Part shown: positions 20,290-31,500 of the stretch, one piece after another
How the letters are laid out: every line of letters begins with the position of its first letter
Numbering within the stretch: position 1 is the first letter of the stretch
DNA from: Amia ocellicauda
Lineage: Eukaryota; Chordata; Actinopteri; Amiiformes; Amiidae
Direction of reading: 5' to 3'
Length of the DNA stretch: 64,000 nt
Assembly (NCBI RefSeq): GCF_036373705.1
Contig: NC_089852.1
Location: 31,509,707 to 31,573,706, forward strand
Made by a program: the position numbers and the translations under genes
The notes under the pieces: generated by a model
The model's database searches: none
Seen by the model: the letters and a program-made list of their open reading frames with translations, nothing else
Told to the model about the DNA's origin: nothing

Positions 20290-21205
20290 CAGATCAGTTG
20301 AGCAAAGATGGGCATGCCAACATTATCGCTCAGGTGAACCCCATCAGCACACCACAGAGTTCCAAGCAGGGGAGTGTTCCACAGTGGAGAGGTACCTGAA
20401 ACGTATCCACAAGAAATCATGAGGAATCGAACTGACTATTTTGTGGTAAAATAATAGAGGAATGGATAACATATTACACAGGATTTCAGACTCCGCAAAG
20501 ATTCAGAGAATACCATTTCTCACATACCGTATCTTCTTGCTGGCCGCAATCCGGGGGTACTCTTGGCACAGCAAATCTTGGTATTCCAACTCCACTGTAA
20601 GGTGGGTTGGAAAATCTATCACCACAACCTTTGTAATTAAGAATAGGTCATGAATGAGTGATGTGCTATGAAAAACACTCATCTGTGTAGTTTAAATCAG
20701 TGTACTACTGTATAGATTAGTCTTTCAGTTTCACTTGGTTTCAGTTAGCGTTATCAGGAAAATAAAACATGTATAAATATATTATTTAAAAATACATCTG
20801 ATTTTCAATAAAAGCAAAACAAACAATGATGGTAGAGGGTCATTTTCATTACACAAGAACACAGCACCACTCGTATTAAGGTTATTACCTTATTCCATCT
20901 GCTCTGCAGTGAAAGGCAGGCAAAATCTTTCCCTGCTTCTTCGATGGTATTGCTCTGGGTGATGTTGTTCCCTGGAGCAATAACACACACCAAGTCTGGC
21001 TGTTTGACCATGGTGGTGTTCAGCACTTCCTGGCGGAGTATCAACGCACAGGCACCTGGAGTGCAGCTGAATCCAAAGTCAAGGTCACTGTCTGGCATCT
21101 TGACATGACCATCGACCAGACTCCTCAGGTGGAAATCTCCAATAACCATCACAAACTGAATGGGAGAAATACATATTTATTTGTTGTATATGTGTAAATA
21201 TAAAC

Positions 21206-21258
<53 letters not shown>

Positions 21259-21456
21259 ACACATATATATGTGTGCGTGTGTATATGTATATATATGTTT
21301 GTAATAAAATGTATGCATAATATTGTTTACAAACCTTTGAAGTCACTCCCATGTTGTCTGGAATGACGGTCTTATGGAAACGGTTCGTGATGGTTGATCT
21401 TGGCCAATTGGAGATTCTGTGTCTCATGCTGGTCCCCCAAAATTGCACATCCATTG
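20290..21456 (-). pseudogene. Multi-exon SGNH-hydrolase-like gene
   Basis: Exons were read at 21456-21335 (MDVQFWGTSMRHRISNWP; donor GTTTGT), 21155-20889 (267 nt, FVMVIGDFHLRSLVDG and FSCTPGACALIL; donor GTAATA), 20628-20528 (VVVIDFPTHLTVELEYQDLL; donor GTATGT) and from about 20400 to about 20290. The first three join in phase. The GDxH-like block (expected GDS) and DGVHLSD near 20340 fit SGNH block I and the Asp-x-x-His block. Ser is replaced by Phe in GDFH, which would remove the nucleophile. In the last exon the frame after the acceptor (RYLSTVEHSPAW) must shift to reach LWCADGVHLSD, so the gene is probably inactive. Similar uncharacterised proteins are common in fish genomes (recall, not searched). 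Confidence 0.55.
21210..21255 (+). repeat. (TA)n microsatellite
   Basis: About 23 uninterrupted AT units, in an intron of the SGNH-like gene. Confidence 0.95.
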
Positions 21457-22833
21457 CTAAAATAAGTATTATTATTATTATTTTAAGACAAATACTGCTT
21501 TGAATAAGGAACACCAAAAGATACAATCACACATGGAAATTATACATTGGTTACTTTGGATACTTTGCGGTTGGTTTTAACTCGAAAATCTCTAAATAAA
21601 ATATTGTTGCAGAAGGTATACAATTTAACGCTGTTAAATAAATTATGTATTATGCATGACCTGAAATCAAGCAGGCGTATGGTTTGCGCCATGTGTCAAA
21701 ATATGATATAGCCTACTCAGTAGTCTATGTGTATGGCCTTGTAACTTTAATAATAATAATATTCGTATTATATATTATTATTTTATTATTTTAATAGCGA
21801 AAATAATAGATAACCTTGGAAAACAATTATAATATGTAGCCTAAAATTGTATATTGTTTATTTCATGGAGAGAAACACCTCTACAAATACCTTTACATAC
21901 ATTACAACAATGATGTATCATGGGATTTCATGGTACAGTAAACCACGTTATGCCCTTTCCACATTAAGTGATATCCACATATAAGCAGGGCTTAATGTCA
22001 TAATCCTACTGTTAATGTTACTTAAATGTCTCCATACTTTATTGATAGCATTAGGAAGTTTCCAAATGTAAACATACAAAGTTAGAAAAGTAATGGTCAT
22101 GTTTAAAGCACATTAAGCTTTTTTCAGTTTTAAGCCTTTAGACTCTCCTGTAAATATCACGGCACTACACCAGGATTCTCTTTAATTTAAAGTACAAATA
22201 ATGTAATGAATATCGTCTGTTTTGTATTCGAAGCTACCACATACTCCTAGTATGACAGTTAATATTAAACAACTGTGTACATGTAAACATGTTATAATAA
22301 TGTGTATAGTTTTACGTTGTTACTTACATGTTGATTTTTCTTTTAGTTATCTTCATCTGTCCTTGTTCTAATATTACTGTTAATAACGTTAGCATTACTG
22401 GACTGTATTATGGCACTTTATTGCTCTGATATTTTGTAAGTCGCCCTGGACAAGGGCGTCTGCTAAGAAATAAATAATAAGAATTATAATTTAAGTCTGG
22501 AATGACAATAATCACATACTGTATTTATTTTTTGGCAATTTACCCATTTTCTTTTTACTGTATATAAGTTATATAATACAGATTTAAATTCCCCCCCAGG
22601 ATTTAGAACAGCACACGGCACAGAGTTTAATCTAAAACAAACAGTCCCCTATTATCTGCACACAGACCAACCCCAAACAATGCTATAGAAAGAGTCCCAT
22701 GTGTTTTCTGAGCACTGCTTGTATCCCCACCTGCTCCTGATATCCAATCCCGTGATTGGTCGCAATGCTCAGTCCAATTAGGGTTAATAAGAGCCAATTA
22801 AATCAGTGACAGAGCCGACTGGCTCATCACAAT

Positions 22834-22834
22834 G

Positions 22835-22890
<56 letters not shown>
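22834..22890 (+). repeat. (AAT)n microsatellite
   Basis: About 18 tandem AAT units. Confidence 0.95.
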
Positions 22891-22891
<1 letters not shown>

Positions 22892-23548
22892 TTATTAATA
22901 TTACTAAGAGCTATAAGGAAAGAATGAAATGCTCCTGAAAGTCAGATTCCACAGTATATTTTTCAAAACGTGAAACCATTATATGTACACACAGCGCGAG
23001 GCGCTTACGCCTTGCTGGAAGTTGGGGAAATTCCACTTCTGGAACATTCACCGGAAATGAAGTTGTTGCAGCTTCACAAAGCTCTTGATTATTACAACAA
23101 GGAATAACACGGAAGTGAATCTCAAAACGAACCCGAGTTCGAACTGTGCGTTTGTACACGAGGCCAGCGTGAACAGCAGCACACTGACTGATACACTGTT
23201 TCAGAGCAAACAAACCTAGTGCCAGAATAAATCAAAACAAACCTGTACATCATATTGGTTACATTTATAATTAGAAGAAAGTGGCTTCTTACTAAAAATG
23301 AAGATGCAACTGAACACAGTTCTGTAGTTTTCAATTAGCATGTAGGTCAAAGTTTTGATTTAATCTGAGCCCCAGTGTAAAGGGAGCATTCGTAGAGTTT
23401 ATTAGTAGTACGTCCACAATATTGTGTTTGCAATAAAATGCACGTATGAGCCTCGTTTGCTCTGTCAGGACAAGAGGTGTACACTATAATACCGAGGAGG
23501 TATTCGGGATGTGTCCAAACATAAGTATTTTTTTATTATTATTAGGCC

Positions 23549-23549
<1 letters not shown>

Positions 23550-23610
<61 letters not shown>
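23550..23610 (+). repeat. (ATT)n microsatellite
   Basis: About 20 tandem ATT units; a shorter run recurs at 24240-24268 with the same flank (AGGCCTATTATTATT, then AGACT..AATCGATACGT), so the flanking unit is duplicated. Confidence 0.93.
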
Positions 23611-23935
23611 GACTATAATCGATACGTATAGGCGTGTAGAAATTCTACACAAAAAATGTGTTGTTAGTAATATGACACGTTTTGTGTTATTTTCTACACA
23701 ATATGTGCAGGGTACTGTCTTTCTTCTAACACAAGTAATTTCAGCCAAAGAAATTATGTTTGGAGTTTTCATTCTAGGTTCATCCTGAAGCTGTACAGTG
23801 TTTTTTCCTCTACTGTTTTTGTATAGTTAACACCAAGAAAGTGTATTTTAGTTGTTTTCATTTCTTCTCCCCCCAGATTAACTCTATCTATCATCTCTCT
23901 CTCTCTTTCTGTGGTTGTTTGCATTTGCTGATTAA

Positions 23936-24240
23936 ATTGATGTTGACAATTCAACATTGATTCCATTTGCAAATCCAACCAATTTGCAACTCAATTTCAA
24001 TGTTGTATACATTAGATTACATTAGAAACAGCGTTGTTTCAACGTCATATTTCAACATTGAATATACATTGAAAATTGGATTTGCAAATGGAATCAACGT
24101 TGAATTTTCAACGGTGAATCAATGGTGATGATTCAACGTCTATTCCATTTGCAAATACAACCAATTTTCAATGAAATTTCAACGTTGCCTATCTAACGTT
24201 GAATCAACGTAGATTATTCCAAGTTGATCCAACGTTGAAT
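23936..24240. repeat. Palindromic repeat rich in CAACGTTGAATC
   Basis: Inverted arms at about 23957-23985 (ATTCCATTTGCAAATCCAAC) and 24071-24097 (GTTGG-type complement) are joined by a short centre, and the self-complementary words CAACGTTGA and TCAACGT occur many times across the block. No coding potential. It looks like a MITE or foldback-type repeat. Confidence 0.7.
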
Positions 24241-24894
24241 CATATTATTAGGCCTATTATTATTATTAGACTCCAATCGATACGTGTAGGCATCTTACCA
24301 GTCAAAAAATGTCATTCTTTATAATTCATATTTCCCACCTTATGTTGTAATTAAAACCACATATAAAATACTCCAGCCTGTCTTGTGTTTAGACGTATTT
24401 TTAATACCTACGAAAACAACAGAAAGACAACAGTATGACAGTAACTGATTTCGACTCTCAATGCAGTAGAAGAGACTCAAGTCACTTTTTTCCCGGATGG
24501 GCAAAGATGACCCACTGTGTTTTCCTATGTCTAGCTTCTGCTGTTTCATTCTAATGTCATACATTATTTGGACTCATGAGGTCACCAACTGCATATCAAA
24601 CAATACACTATCAGTGGGAATCACAGCCATATTACAGAGTATTGTATCCCTCAGATGTGAAATTAGACCTATGGGAATTTACAGGATAAGGACTGGTGCT
24701 ATCTGACTCAGTGTTGCTCTTTGTCTGCATTTTACAAGCTAGATTTGTGGTGACAGCCGATGATGGTTATGAGCAGTAGTAGAAGTAGATAATAACAGTA
24801 TTTTTAATTAATCAGTTTTTGTTGATTAGAAGTACTGGACCTGAACATGCAGGTGCCTCTGGGCCTTTGATGCCTCTTGACTGCGACCTCACTC

Positions 24895-25833
24895 TCACAT
24901 CCGAGTGACCTTGTCTCTGGCACACGCTCTGAAGACTCTGCTTCGAATCTGATGCAGTTTCAGTCCATACACAAGGGGGTTGAAGAGGGGGGGGATAACC
25001 AGGTATTCCACAGCCATGATGTTGCGCAGGCTTGGAGAAAGAGTCTCTGTGCTGTACCTGCTGTACAGCATGTCAATAAGTGCAGCAATAATGAAACTGA
25101 TCAGAGCCATCAGATGGGGCAGGCAGGTCTGCATGAATTTACTCCTCTGTTCGATAGACTTTAAACATGCTCTAACAATCTGGATGTAAGTATATATGAT
25201 AAAGGTGGCTTGTGCAAGCTGTGCAATTATAATAATATATCCATAGGCACTGCTAAGTGTGGTGGCTAAGCAAGATAGCTTTAGAACAGATGAATTGTCA
25301 CAGTACAGTTTCTCAATGTGAGACCCACATAGAGGTAGTCTTAAGATTAAATAAATTGTTATGACTCTGGAACAGAAAGGATAGCCCCAGGCAAAAAGTA
25401 ACAATTTCCCCACAGTCAGAGGAGTCATGACACTGTGGTATTGCAAGGGTCTGCATATTGCCACATACCTGTCATAAGCCATCACTGTCAGAATTGTTAT
25501 TTCACACAAGGCATGAGAGTAGATCACAAATGCTTGAGTCAAACATCCTGTGTATGAGATTGAGATTACATGAGAGTCTGAGAGGAAGTCGTCTAACAGT
25601 TTGGGATAGAACCCAGCAGTTCCATACAGTCCATTGACACACAGGTTACAGAGGAGGATGTACATGGGCTCATGGAGGGTTTTCTCAATGATGATTGTAG
25701 CGATCACGGTTAAATTAACAACAACCGTCAATAGGTAAAGAAACAGCGTAAAAGCAAAGTAGATATTCTTATTTGTCCTTGATTCGTTCAGTCCTGAAAA
25801 TGTAAAGATTGTAACCTGTGTAAAGTTCTCCAT
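24895..25833 (-). CDS. Olfactory receptor, intact (312 aa)
   Basis: The single-exon frame from the ATG at 25833 (MENFTQVTIFTFSGLNESRT) to 24895 encodes a seven-helix receptor of normal length. Hallmarks in order: N-glycosylation site NFT at the N-terminus, LHEPMYILLCNLCVNGLYG after helix 1, the Cys of the extracellular loop (TGCLTQ), MAYDRYVAICRPLQYH at the end of helix 3, KFMQTCLPHL before helix 6, and NPLVYGLKLHQIR in helix 7. The sequence is of the fish (class I-like) kind. An in-frame ATG 90 bases upstream was rejected because receptor homology starts at MENFTQ. No lesion is visible. It belongs to a cluster with the broken copy at 28.9-31.1 kb and the intact gene at 56 kb. It acts in olfactory neuron cilia through G-protein signalling (family knowledge). 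Confidence 0.93.
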   Translation of the reverse strand: MENFTQVTIFTFSGLNESRTNKNIYFAFTLFLYLLTVVVNLTVIATIIIEKTLHEPMYILLCNLCVNGLYGTAGFYPKLLDDFLSDSHVISISYTGCLTQAFVIYSHALCEITILTVMAYDRYVAICRPLQYHSVMTPLTVGKLLLFAWGYPFCSRVITIYLILRLPLCGSHIEKLYCDNSSVLKLSCLATTLSSAYGYIIIIAQLAQATFIIYTYIQIVRACLKSIEQRSKFMQTCLPHLMALISFIIAALIDMLYSRYSTETLSPSLRNIMAVEYLVIPPLFNPLVYGLKLHQIRSRVFRACARDKVTRM

Positions 25834-28525
25834 TTTGAACTTAAATATCTTATGATTTCTGGTGGGAAAAATTAAAAAAAGTTTGTTATCACGTAGATAC
25901 ATTTGTATGCTACCTGGAAGCAAGATCAGGTTTATTAGATTCGGAGTAAATTCATAACCGCAGTTGAATCTATGTGTATGGATTAATTGCTAGAATTTAT
26001 CAAGAGAGAGAAATAAAGAGAAATCAATAACCCTGACCAAATTAAAATTCACCAACATCTCAAAATTAATTCATGGCTATCCTCAGTTTCAGCAAAAATA
26101 AAGAAGACACCCATGTGCCCAACACTTTAAATGAAAATAAATACTATTACTTATTTCAGTTCTCATTTTGTATTTGTTTATACTATACTATTGATGTTCA
26201 AGTTTACTGACATTACCTCATTGATATATCCAGGAGTATTTCTGTGAGGGAAGCATTAGACTGCATTGAACTCAGCAGGTTTATGAGCTTTATACTTCCC
26301 TCCGAGGGGACGGTCTGTGGGGATCTGCAATGATCAACACATCCTGAGAGAGTTGTGCCACAAGGCATTCTTTAATGAGCCCAAGAACAAGGATGAGAAG
26401 TGAAGCCACAGAAGACACAATCTTGACAGAGTTCCTTTATTTAGTCAAGAGGTTTATTATTTGTGTGAATGTATTTTGATAACCTGAATATAACAAGTAT
26501 GAGGATATACAGAAACAATCATGTCAACTTACAAGACATAAATGCACATTTAGAGGAGGACATACACCCAAAAATAGTGGAGATGCCAGCCAAGGAATAA
26601 ATCTGAAAAGAAAAGCCGTTCACTCTTTTAGCACTGCAAGATTAAAAAATAAATACATTTTATTTGGCAAAAAAGCGATCCGCCGCTTACAAGACATAGA
26701 TACTGTTGTACAGTAAGATAAAACCATCGAACAATAACAATAAACAAACAAAGCTCATTAGTATTTTCCGTTATCCCTACAATACAGTTGCACAGTAGCG
26801 TGGCAAAGTGTTAATGTGAGTGTCAAAAATATGTAAATAGTGAATGACCTCATGTCACACACTATGGGTAGCTAAATAGTGATGCACCTAAGATGACTAT
26901 GCCACCGTCAGTTTTACAAGGTAGTGAACTGATGCTAGCCAATTACTTCCCGCACAGGCTAGGACCAGGACCCCAGGACACCACAATAGTAAGATTTCAA
27001 CAGATTTAATTTCAAACTACAGAATAAGGGCAACAGAGACTGAATTGGAGGTCGATACACAGACCTTAATTAAAACAATGGGTGATAAAAATGGCTAAAA
27101 CCCTATCCTAATTCAACAAAAATACTGTAAGAGAATTTGGAATGCTTGGTTTTCCAGTCAATCTAAATAAATAGTTGAACTGAAAACTCATAGGTCAATT
27201 GGTTTCTCTTTTAAGATTCTTTTTAGAGGGAAGATGCGGTCAAATCACAGATGTGCAATAATCATTTATTTTGACAAAAATAGGAAACTAATATCATTCA
27301 ATTATATTACTGAAAATAAGTAATATTAAGCTTCTGCTGGATTACAGTAAGAAACAGATAATACCCATTTTCTTCTTTCTCCTCACAGTACAGCTTATAG
27401 GCCAGTCTGGTCAGGCAGGAAGCGGTGTGTCTTTCTCTGTCTCTCCTCTCCAGCTCTGTTTTGTGTCTCGTTGCAGGATGAAGAAGTTAAGAGAACTCAA
27501 ATTCTCTTTGTTTTCCCTTTTATAAGGTTTCCTGCCAACCAATAGCATTTTGCCATCACCATGACTTGGGTGCCTTATGCTAAAGTAATTTAGAAGTGGG
27601 GGTCATTTCGAATTTGGCTAGGAGCCAATCAGAGGACATGTCCCTTTTGGTCTCTGGTCATAAAGATAGGGTTACCAGGGCTACCAGGGCTACCAGAGAA
27701 CTTAGATAAAAGGGAGGAGGTCTGTTTCCTCTACCAAACCAAATGGTGTAGAATTTCCCATAGAAAAATATATTCTAACAAATAATATCTTACAATTCAT
27801 ACAGTGAAAGTATAGCAAAATGTTAGTAAAACAATAAAAAGTATCTTATATGCCACTTCCCCTTCTGTAAACAGTGCAACTAGCATTTCTTCCTTATTTC
27901 TTTGCAGGTATCGTGAAGCCAATCTTACCCATTAGGACTGGTAACCTGGCGATAAGCAGCATCTCACGACGATAATTGGTAAGGTCTGATTGTATTCCAC
28001 TCGTCCCTGTCTTTCAGGTACCACATCCAACATTATAACTCTACAATGAGAACAAGAGGGGGAGATCATTCCAGCAGCGGGTCCAATAAACAAAGCACAT
28101 TCTCAAACACGGCTTGTTTGTATTCCTCATTGGTTCTTCTATCTTCAATTCTTTAGTAACACAGTCAGTACTTAGCTCAGCCCAGGGAAGTCCGTCACTC
28201 TAACTCTGATTGCCATTCACCAAGTCTCCAGGTTTGTACCGCTGTGTACTCCCATCTCTCCTCCTCATAAATCCCAGGAAGTGCATTTTGCCGGCTGCTG
28301 CTTTATCATCATTTTATTCAGCATACTCTCCTAGTTACAAATAGGACAGTGACGCTCTCTACTGTGGTATACACCAGCAATCCAGTGACACAAAATAACA
28401 AATGTTGAAGAATAGTGTTTCAGTAAACTGCACTGTGCATCCCAGTTCACCGCCCATCCCTGCTATTACTTATGATCCCAACATACGTGCACTGAATACA
28501 TTCCCGAGTTGGTTACACTTCAGAT
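25834..28525. other. Intergenic DNA between receptor genes, no gene seen
   Basis: Only short frames. Parts look like decayed repeat (for example the TACCAGGGCTACCAGGGCTACCAG triplication at 27671-27696), but no element could be named. Confidence 0.4.
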
Positions 28526-28915
28526 TAAGGTGCTGCTTATGAATGAGTTATTAATTATGTATACAGCATTATTACATTATTAATATATTATTTATGAATA
28601 ATGTATTATAAACTAGTTGTAATGCAGTTATAACACTGCATGGAATGGTCACAAGGTTTAACAGGTAGTTAAAAGTGTCCCTTTTCACTACTACTTTGAC
28701 ACATTCCTAATAAATATTTTTTACAGTTTTTAATCATGATTTTATTTATAGTATGGACACTTTTTAGCTACCTGTTAAACTGTGGCCATTCCATGTTTTG
28801 CTATAACTGAGTTATAACTAATTTGTAATGTTGTATTCATTCTTTATAAAGTATCTATTAATCATCTATTAAACATGTATAAATAATTAATAACACATTG
28901 ATAAGCAGCACCTTA
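28526..28915. mobile_element. Palindromic MITE, 390 bp
   Basis: The ends are perfect inverted repeats, TAAGGTGCTGCTTAT at 28526-28540 and ATAAGCAGCACCTTA at 28901-28915. Similarity between the halves extends inward: AACAGGTAGTTAAAAGTGTCC on one side against GGACACTTTTTAGCTACCTG on the other, and GGAATGGTCAC against GTGGCCATTCC. There is no ORF. It lies 12 bp beyond the stop of the olfactory receptor pseudogene. Confidence 0.88.
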
Positions 28916-29288
28916 TTATAATATTGCTAATATTTGGTGTCACAGACTGTAGCATCTAGTTTTCTATTAAACGATTTCACAACTCTCTTGCGAATCTGAC
29001 TCAGATTAAAGCCATATATGAGGGGATTTAGAAGAGGAGGGATGAGTAGAAATTCCACTGCCAGGAAATTGCGAAGAGCCTGTGGAATGTTTTTTGAGCC
29101 ATACTGAGTGTACATCAAATCAAAAAACATGGTAAAAACTACATTTATTAAGCTTATAAAATGGGGCGAACAGGTCTGCATGAATTTACTCCTATCCCCC
29201 CAAGACTTTAAACATGCACCAGCAATCTGGATGTATGAATATACAATAAAGAGGGCTTGAGATAAATGTATTACAATAGCAACATATA

Positions 29289-30509
29289 CACTCACCTAAA
29301 GGATTATTAGGAACACTATACTAATACTGTGTTTGACCCCCTTTTGCCTTCAGAACTGCCTTAATTCTACGTGGCATTGATTCAACAAGGTGCTGAAAGC
29401 ATTCTTTAGAAATGTTGACCCATATTGATAGGATAGCATCTTGCAGTTGATGGAGATTTGTGGGATGCACATCCAGGGCACGAAGCTCCCGTTCCACCAC
29501 ATCCCAAAGATGCTCTATTGGGTTGAGATCTGGTGACTGTGGGGGCCAGTTTAGTACAGTGAACTCATTGTCATGTTCAAGAAACCAATTTGAAATGATT
29601 CGACCTTTGTGACATGGTGCATTATCCTGCTGGAAGTAGCCATCAGAGGATGGGTACATGGTGGTCATAAAGGGATGGACATGGTCAGAAACAATGCTCA
29701 GGTAGGCCGTGGCATTTAAACGATGCCCAATTGGCACTAAGGGGCCTAAAGTGTGCCAAGAAAACATCCCCCACACCATTACACCACCACCACCAGCCTG
29801 CACAGTGGTAACAAGGCATGATGGATCCATGTTCTCATTCTGTTTACGCCAAATTCTGACTCTACCATCTGAATGTATCAACAGAAATCGAGACTCATCA
29901 GACCAGGCAACATTTTTCCAGTCTTCAACTGTCCAATTTTGGTGAGCTTGTGCAAATTGTAGCCTCTTTTTCCTATTTGTAGTGGAGATGAGTGATACCC
30001 GGTGGGGTCTTCTGCTGTTGTAGCCCATCCGCCTCAAGGTTGTACGTGTTGTGGCTTCACAAATGCTTTGCTGCATACCTCGGTTGTAACGAGTGGTTAT
30101 TTCAGTCAAAGTTGCTCTTCTATCAGCTTGAATCAGTTGGCCCATTCTCCTCTGACCTCTAGCATCAACAAGGCATTTTCGCCCACAGGACTGCCGCATA
30201 CTGGATGTTTTTCCTTTTTCACACCATTCTTTGTAAACCCTAGAAATGGTTGTGCGTGAAAATCCCAGTAACTGAGCAGATTGTGAAATACTCAGACCAG
30301 CCCGTCTGGCACCAACAACCATGCCACGCTCAAAATTGCTTAAATCACCTTTCTTTCCCATTCAGACATTCAGTTTGGAGTTCAGGAGATTGTCTTGACC
30401 AGGACCACACCCCTAAATGCATTGAAGCAACTGCCATGTGATTGGTTGGTTAGATAATTGCATTAATGAGAAATTGAACAGGTGTTCCTAATAATCCTTT
30501 AGGTGAGTG
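29289..30509 (-). mobile_element. Complete Tc1/mariner-type element, DD36E family
   Basis: Length is 1221 bp, with terminal inverted repeats CACTCACCTAAAGGATTATT (left) and its complement at the right, ending in AGGTGAGTG. TA duplications flank it at 29287-29288 and 30510-30511. The transposase gene inside is open. Other copies in the window (4798, 44995) are diverged or truncated, so this is the best candidate for a recently active copy. Confidence 0.95.
29321..30361 (-). CDS. Tc1-type transposase, uninterrupted (346 aa)
   Basis: The frame from the ATG at 30361 (MGKKGDLSNFERGMVVGA) has paired helix-turn-helix segments in residues 1-110 (SISQSAQLLGFSRTTISRVY), a basic linker, and the catalytic Asp in WSDESRF, second Asp in YFQQDNAPCHK, and Glu in [12 protein letters not shown]. 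Counting directly, 36 residues lie between the second Asp and the Glu, so the signature is DD36E rather than the DD34E of the other Tc1 copies here. The enzyme cuts and pastes at TA. Length and all motifs are normal, with no stop or shift. A DD36E group called Incomer has been described in animals; membership is an inference from spacing. Confidence 0.93.
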   Translation of the reverse strand: MGKKGDLSNFERGMVVGARRAGLSISQSAQLLGFSRTTISRVYKEWCEKGKTSSMRQSCGRKCLVDARGQRRMGQLIQADRRATLTEITTRYNRGMQQSICEATTRTTLRRMGYNSRRPHRVSLISTTNRKKRLQFAQAHQNWTVEDWKNVAWSDESRFLLIHSDGRVRIWRKQNENMDPSCLVTTVQAGGGGVMVWGMFSWHTLGPLVPIGHRLNATAYLSIVSDHVHPFMTTMYPSSDGYFQQDNAPCHKGRIISNWFLEHDNEFTVLNWPPQSPDLNPIEHLWDVVERELRALDVHPTNLHQLQDAILSIWVNISKECFQHLVESMPRRIKAVLKAKGGQTQY

Positions 30510-31083
30510 TATGTAGAGATTATTAATAGTTGTGTCTGCACAAGACAGCTTTACAATTGACCAGTCTTCACAGTACAGTTTATCAATGTGAGAGCCACAC
30601 AGGGGCAGTTGGACAGATAACCAAGTAGCAATTGAGTGTTCGCAGAAAGGAAAAATCCAAGATACCAGTAGGAATTTGCTAATTGTCATGGAAGTCATAA
30701 TAGAATGGTAGTGTTTGCATATTGCCACATACCTGTCATATGCCATCACTGTTAAAATGGTAAATTCACAAAGAGTAGATTACAAATATTTGAAGGTGAC
30801 ATCCAGTGTATGAGATCACATGAGAGTCAGAGATGAAGTCAGCCAGGAGTTTAGGATACAGACCAGCAGTTCCATACAGTCCATTGACACACAGGTTACA
30901 GAGGAAGATGTACATAGGCTCATGGAGGGTTTTCTCAATGATGATTGTAATGATCAGTGTCAAATTGAACAAAATGATCATCAGATATGTAAGAAGAGTA
31001 AGTGCACAAAATATAAATGTATTAGCTCTTGTTTCATTTAACCCGTGGAGTGTGAAGACATCTACAACAGATGAGTTCTCCAT

Positions 31084-31500
31084 TGCAGTGGTGATGCTTT
31101 AAGCCAGATCACAAGAGTCCTGCTTCAGGAGTTTATTTATTGTGTAACCCAGATGGAAGTCCAGTTCATCCTCGAGGACATGCTGCCTTTACTTTCAGAA
31201 TCATAAACATGTTTACATTAATAATGGAATAAAGAATTGGCAAACATAACCAAGTTGCACACACTCAGATCAATTGAGTACTGATACTGATGAAATATGC
31301 TACGCTATCACTAAGAAAAAGCAACAAGCTACATCAGGAAGAGCCAGAGACTGTGCTTCCCTGCTTTACCAAGCTTAATATAGCTCCTTGCCTCCTTGAC
31401 TACTTAGATTTGCAGTCTGAAAACAGTCTTGGGGGAAAAGGGCACTGTGGAGCTTGCTTAATGAACTTGAGTTACGCATAAGATAAAAACAAAACAGGTA
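31084..31500 (-). other. 5' flank of the receptor pseudogene, shared with the 56-kb gene
   Basis: Blocks such as GGCACTGTGGAGCTTGCTTAATGA and CAGGAAGAG followed by AGAGAC-type sequence recur in the same order upstream of the intact receptor (56967-57540). It is therefore part of the duplication unit and may hold the receptor promoter. Confidence 0.55.

Larger units (their letters stand above)
21460..24894. other. Intergenic DNA, no gene recognised
   Basis: Short frames only. Contents are two trinucleotide arrays and a palindromic CAACGTTGA-type repeat, listed separately. A GC-richer patch near 22980-23200 holds an ORF of 100 aa without any motif. Confidence 0.4.
28927..31083 (-). pseudogene. 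Olfactory receptor pseudogene split by a Tc1-type element
   Basis: The N-terminal part starts at 31083 (MENSSVVDVFTLHGLNETRA) and reaches helix 4-5 (SCADTTINNLY) at about 30512; the C-terminal part is 29288-28927 (SQALFIVYSYIQIAGACLKS to KLDATVCDTKY). The 1221-bp Tc1-type element between them sits at a TA; taking it out with one TA restores the frame (NNLYIYVAIV). The gene was already damaged: about 8 bp are missing between FVIYS and CEFTILT near 30766, and PLQYNSIM of the close paralogue at 56 kb is reduced to HYHSIM. It shares its 5' flank with that paralogue, so it arose by local duplication. Confidence 0.93.

Noticed and set aside
21160..21526. Ile/Tyr repeat frames on both strands
   Set aside because: They are products of the (TA)n array.
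22911..23213. 100-aa minus frame
   Set aside because: No motif, no promoter and no splice context; likely chance in a GC-richer patch.
23446..23631. Poly-Leu frame
   Set aside because: It is a translation of the (ATT)n array.
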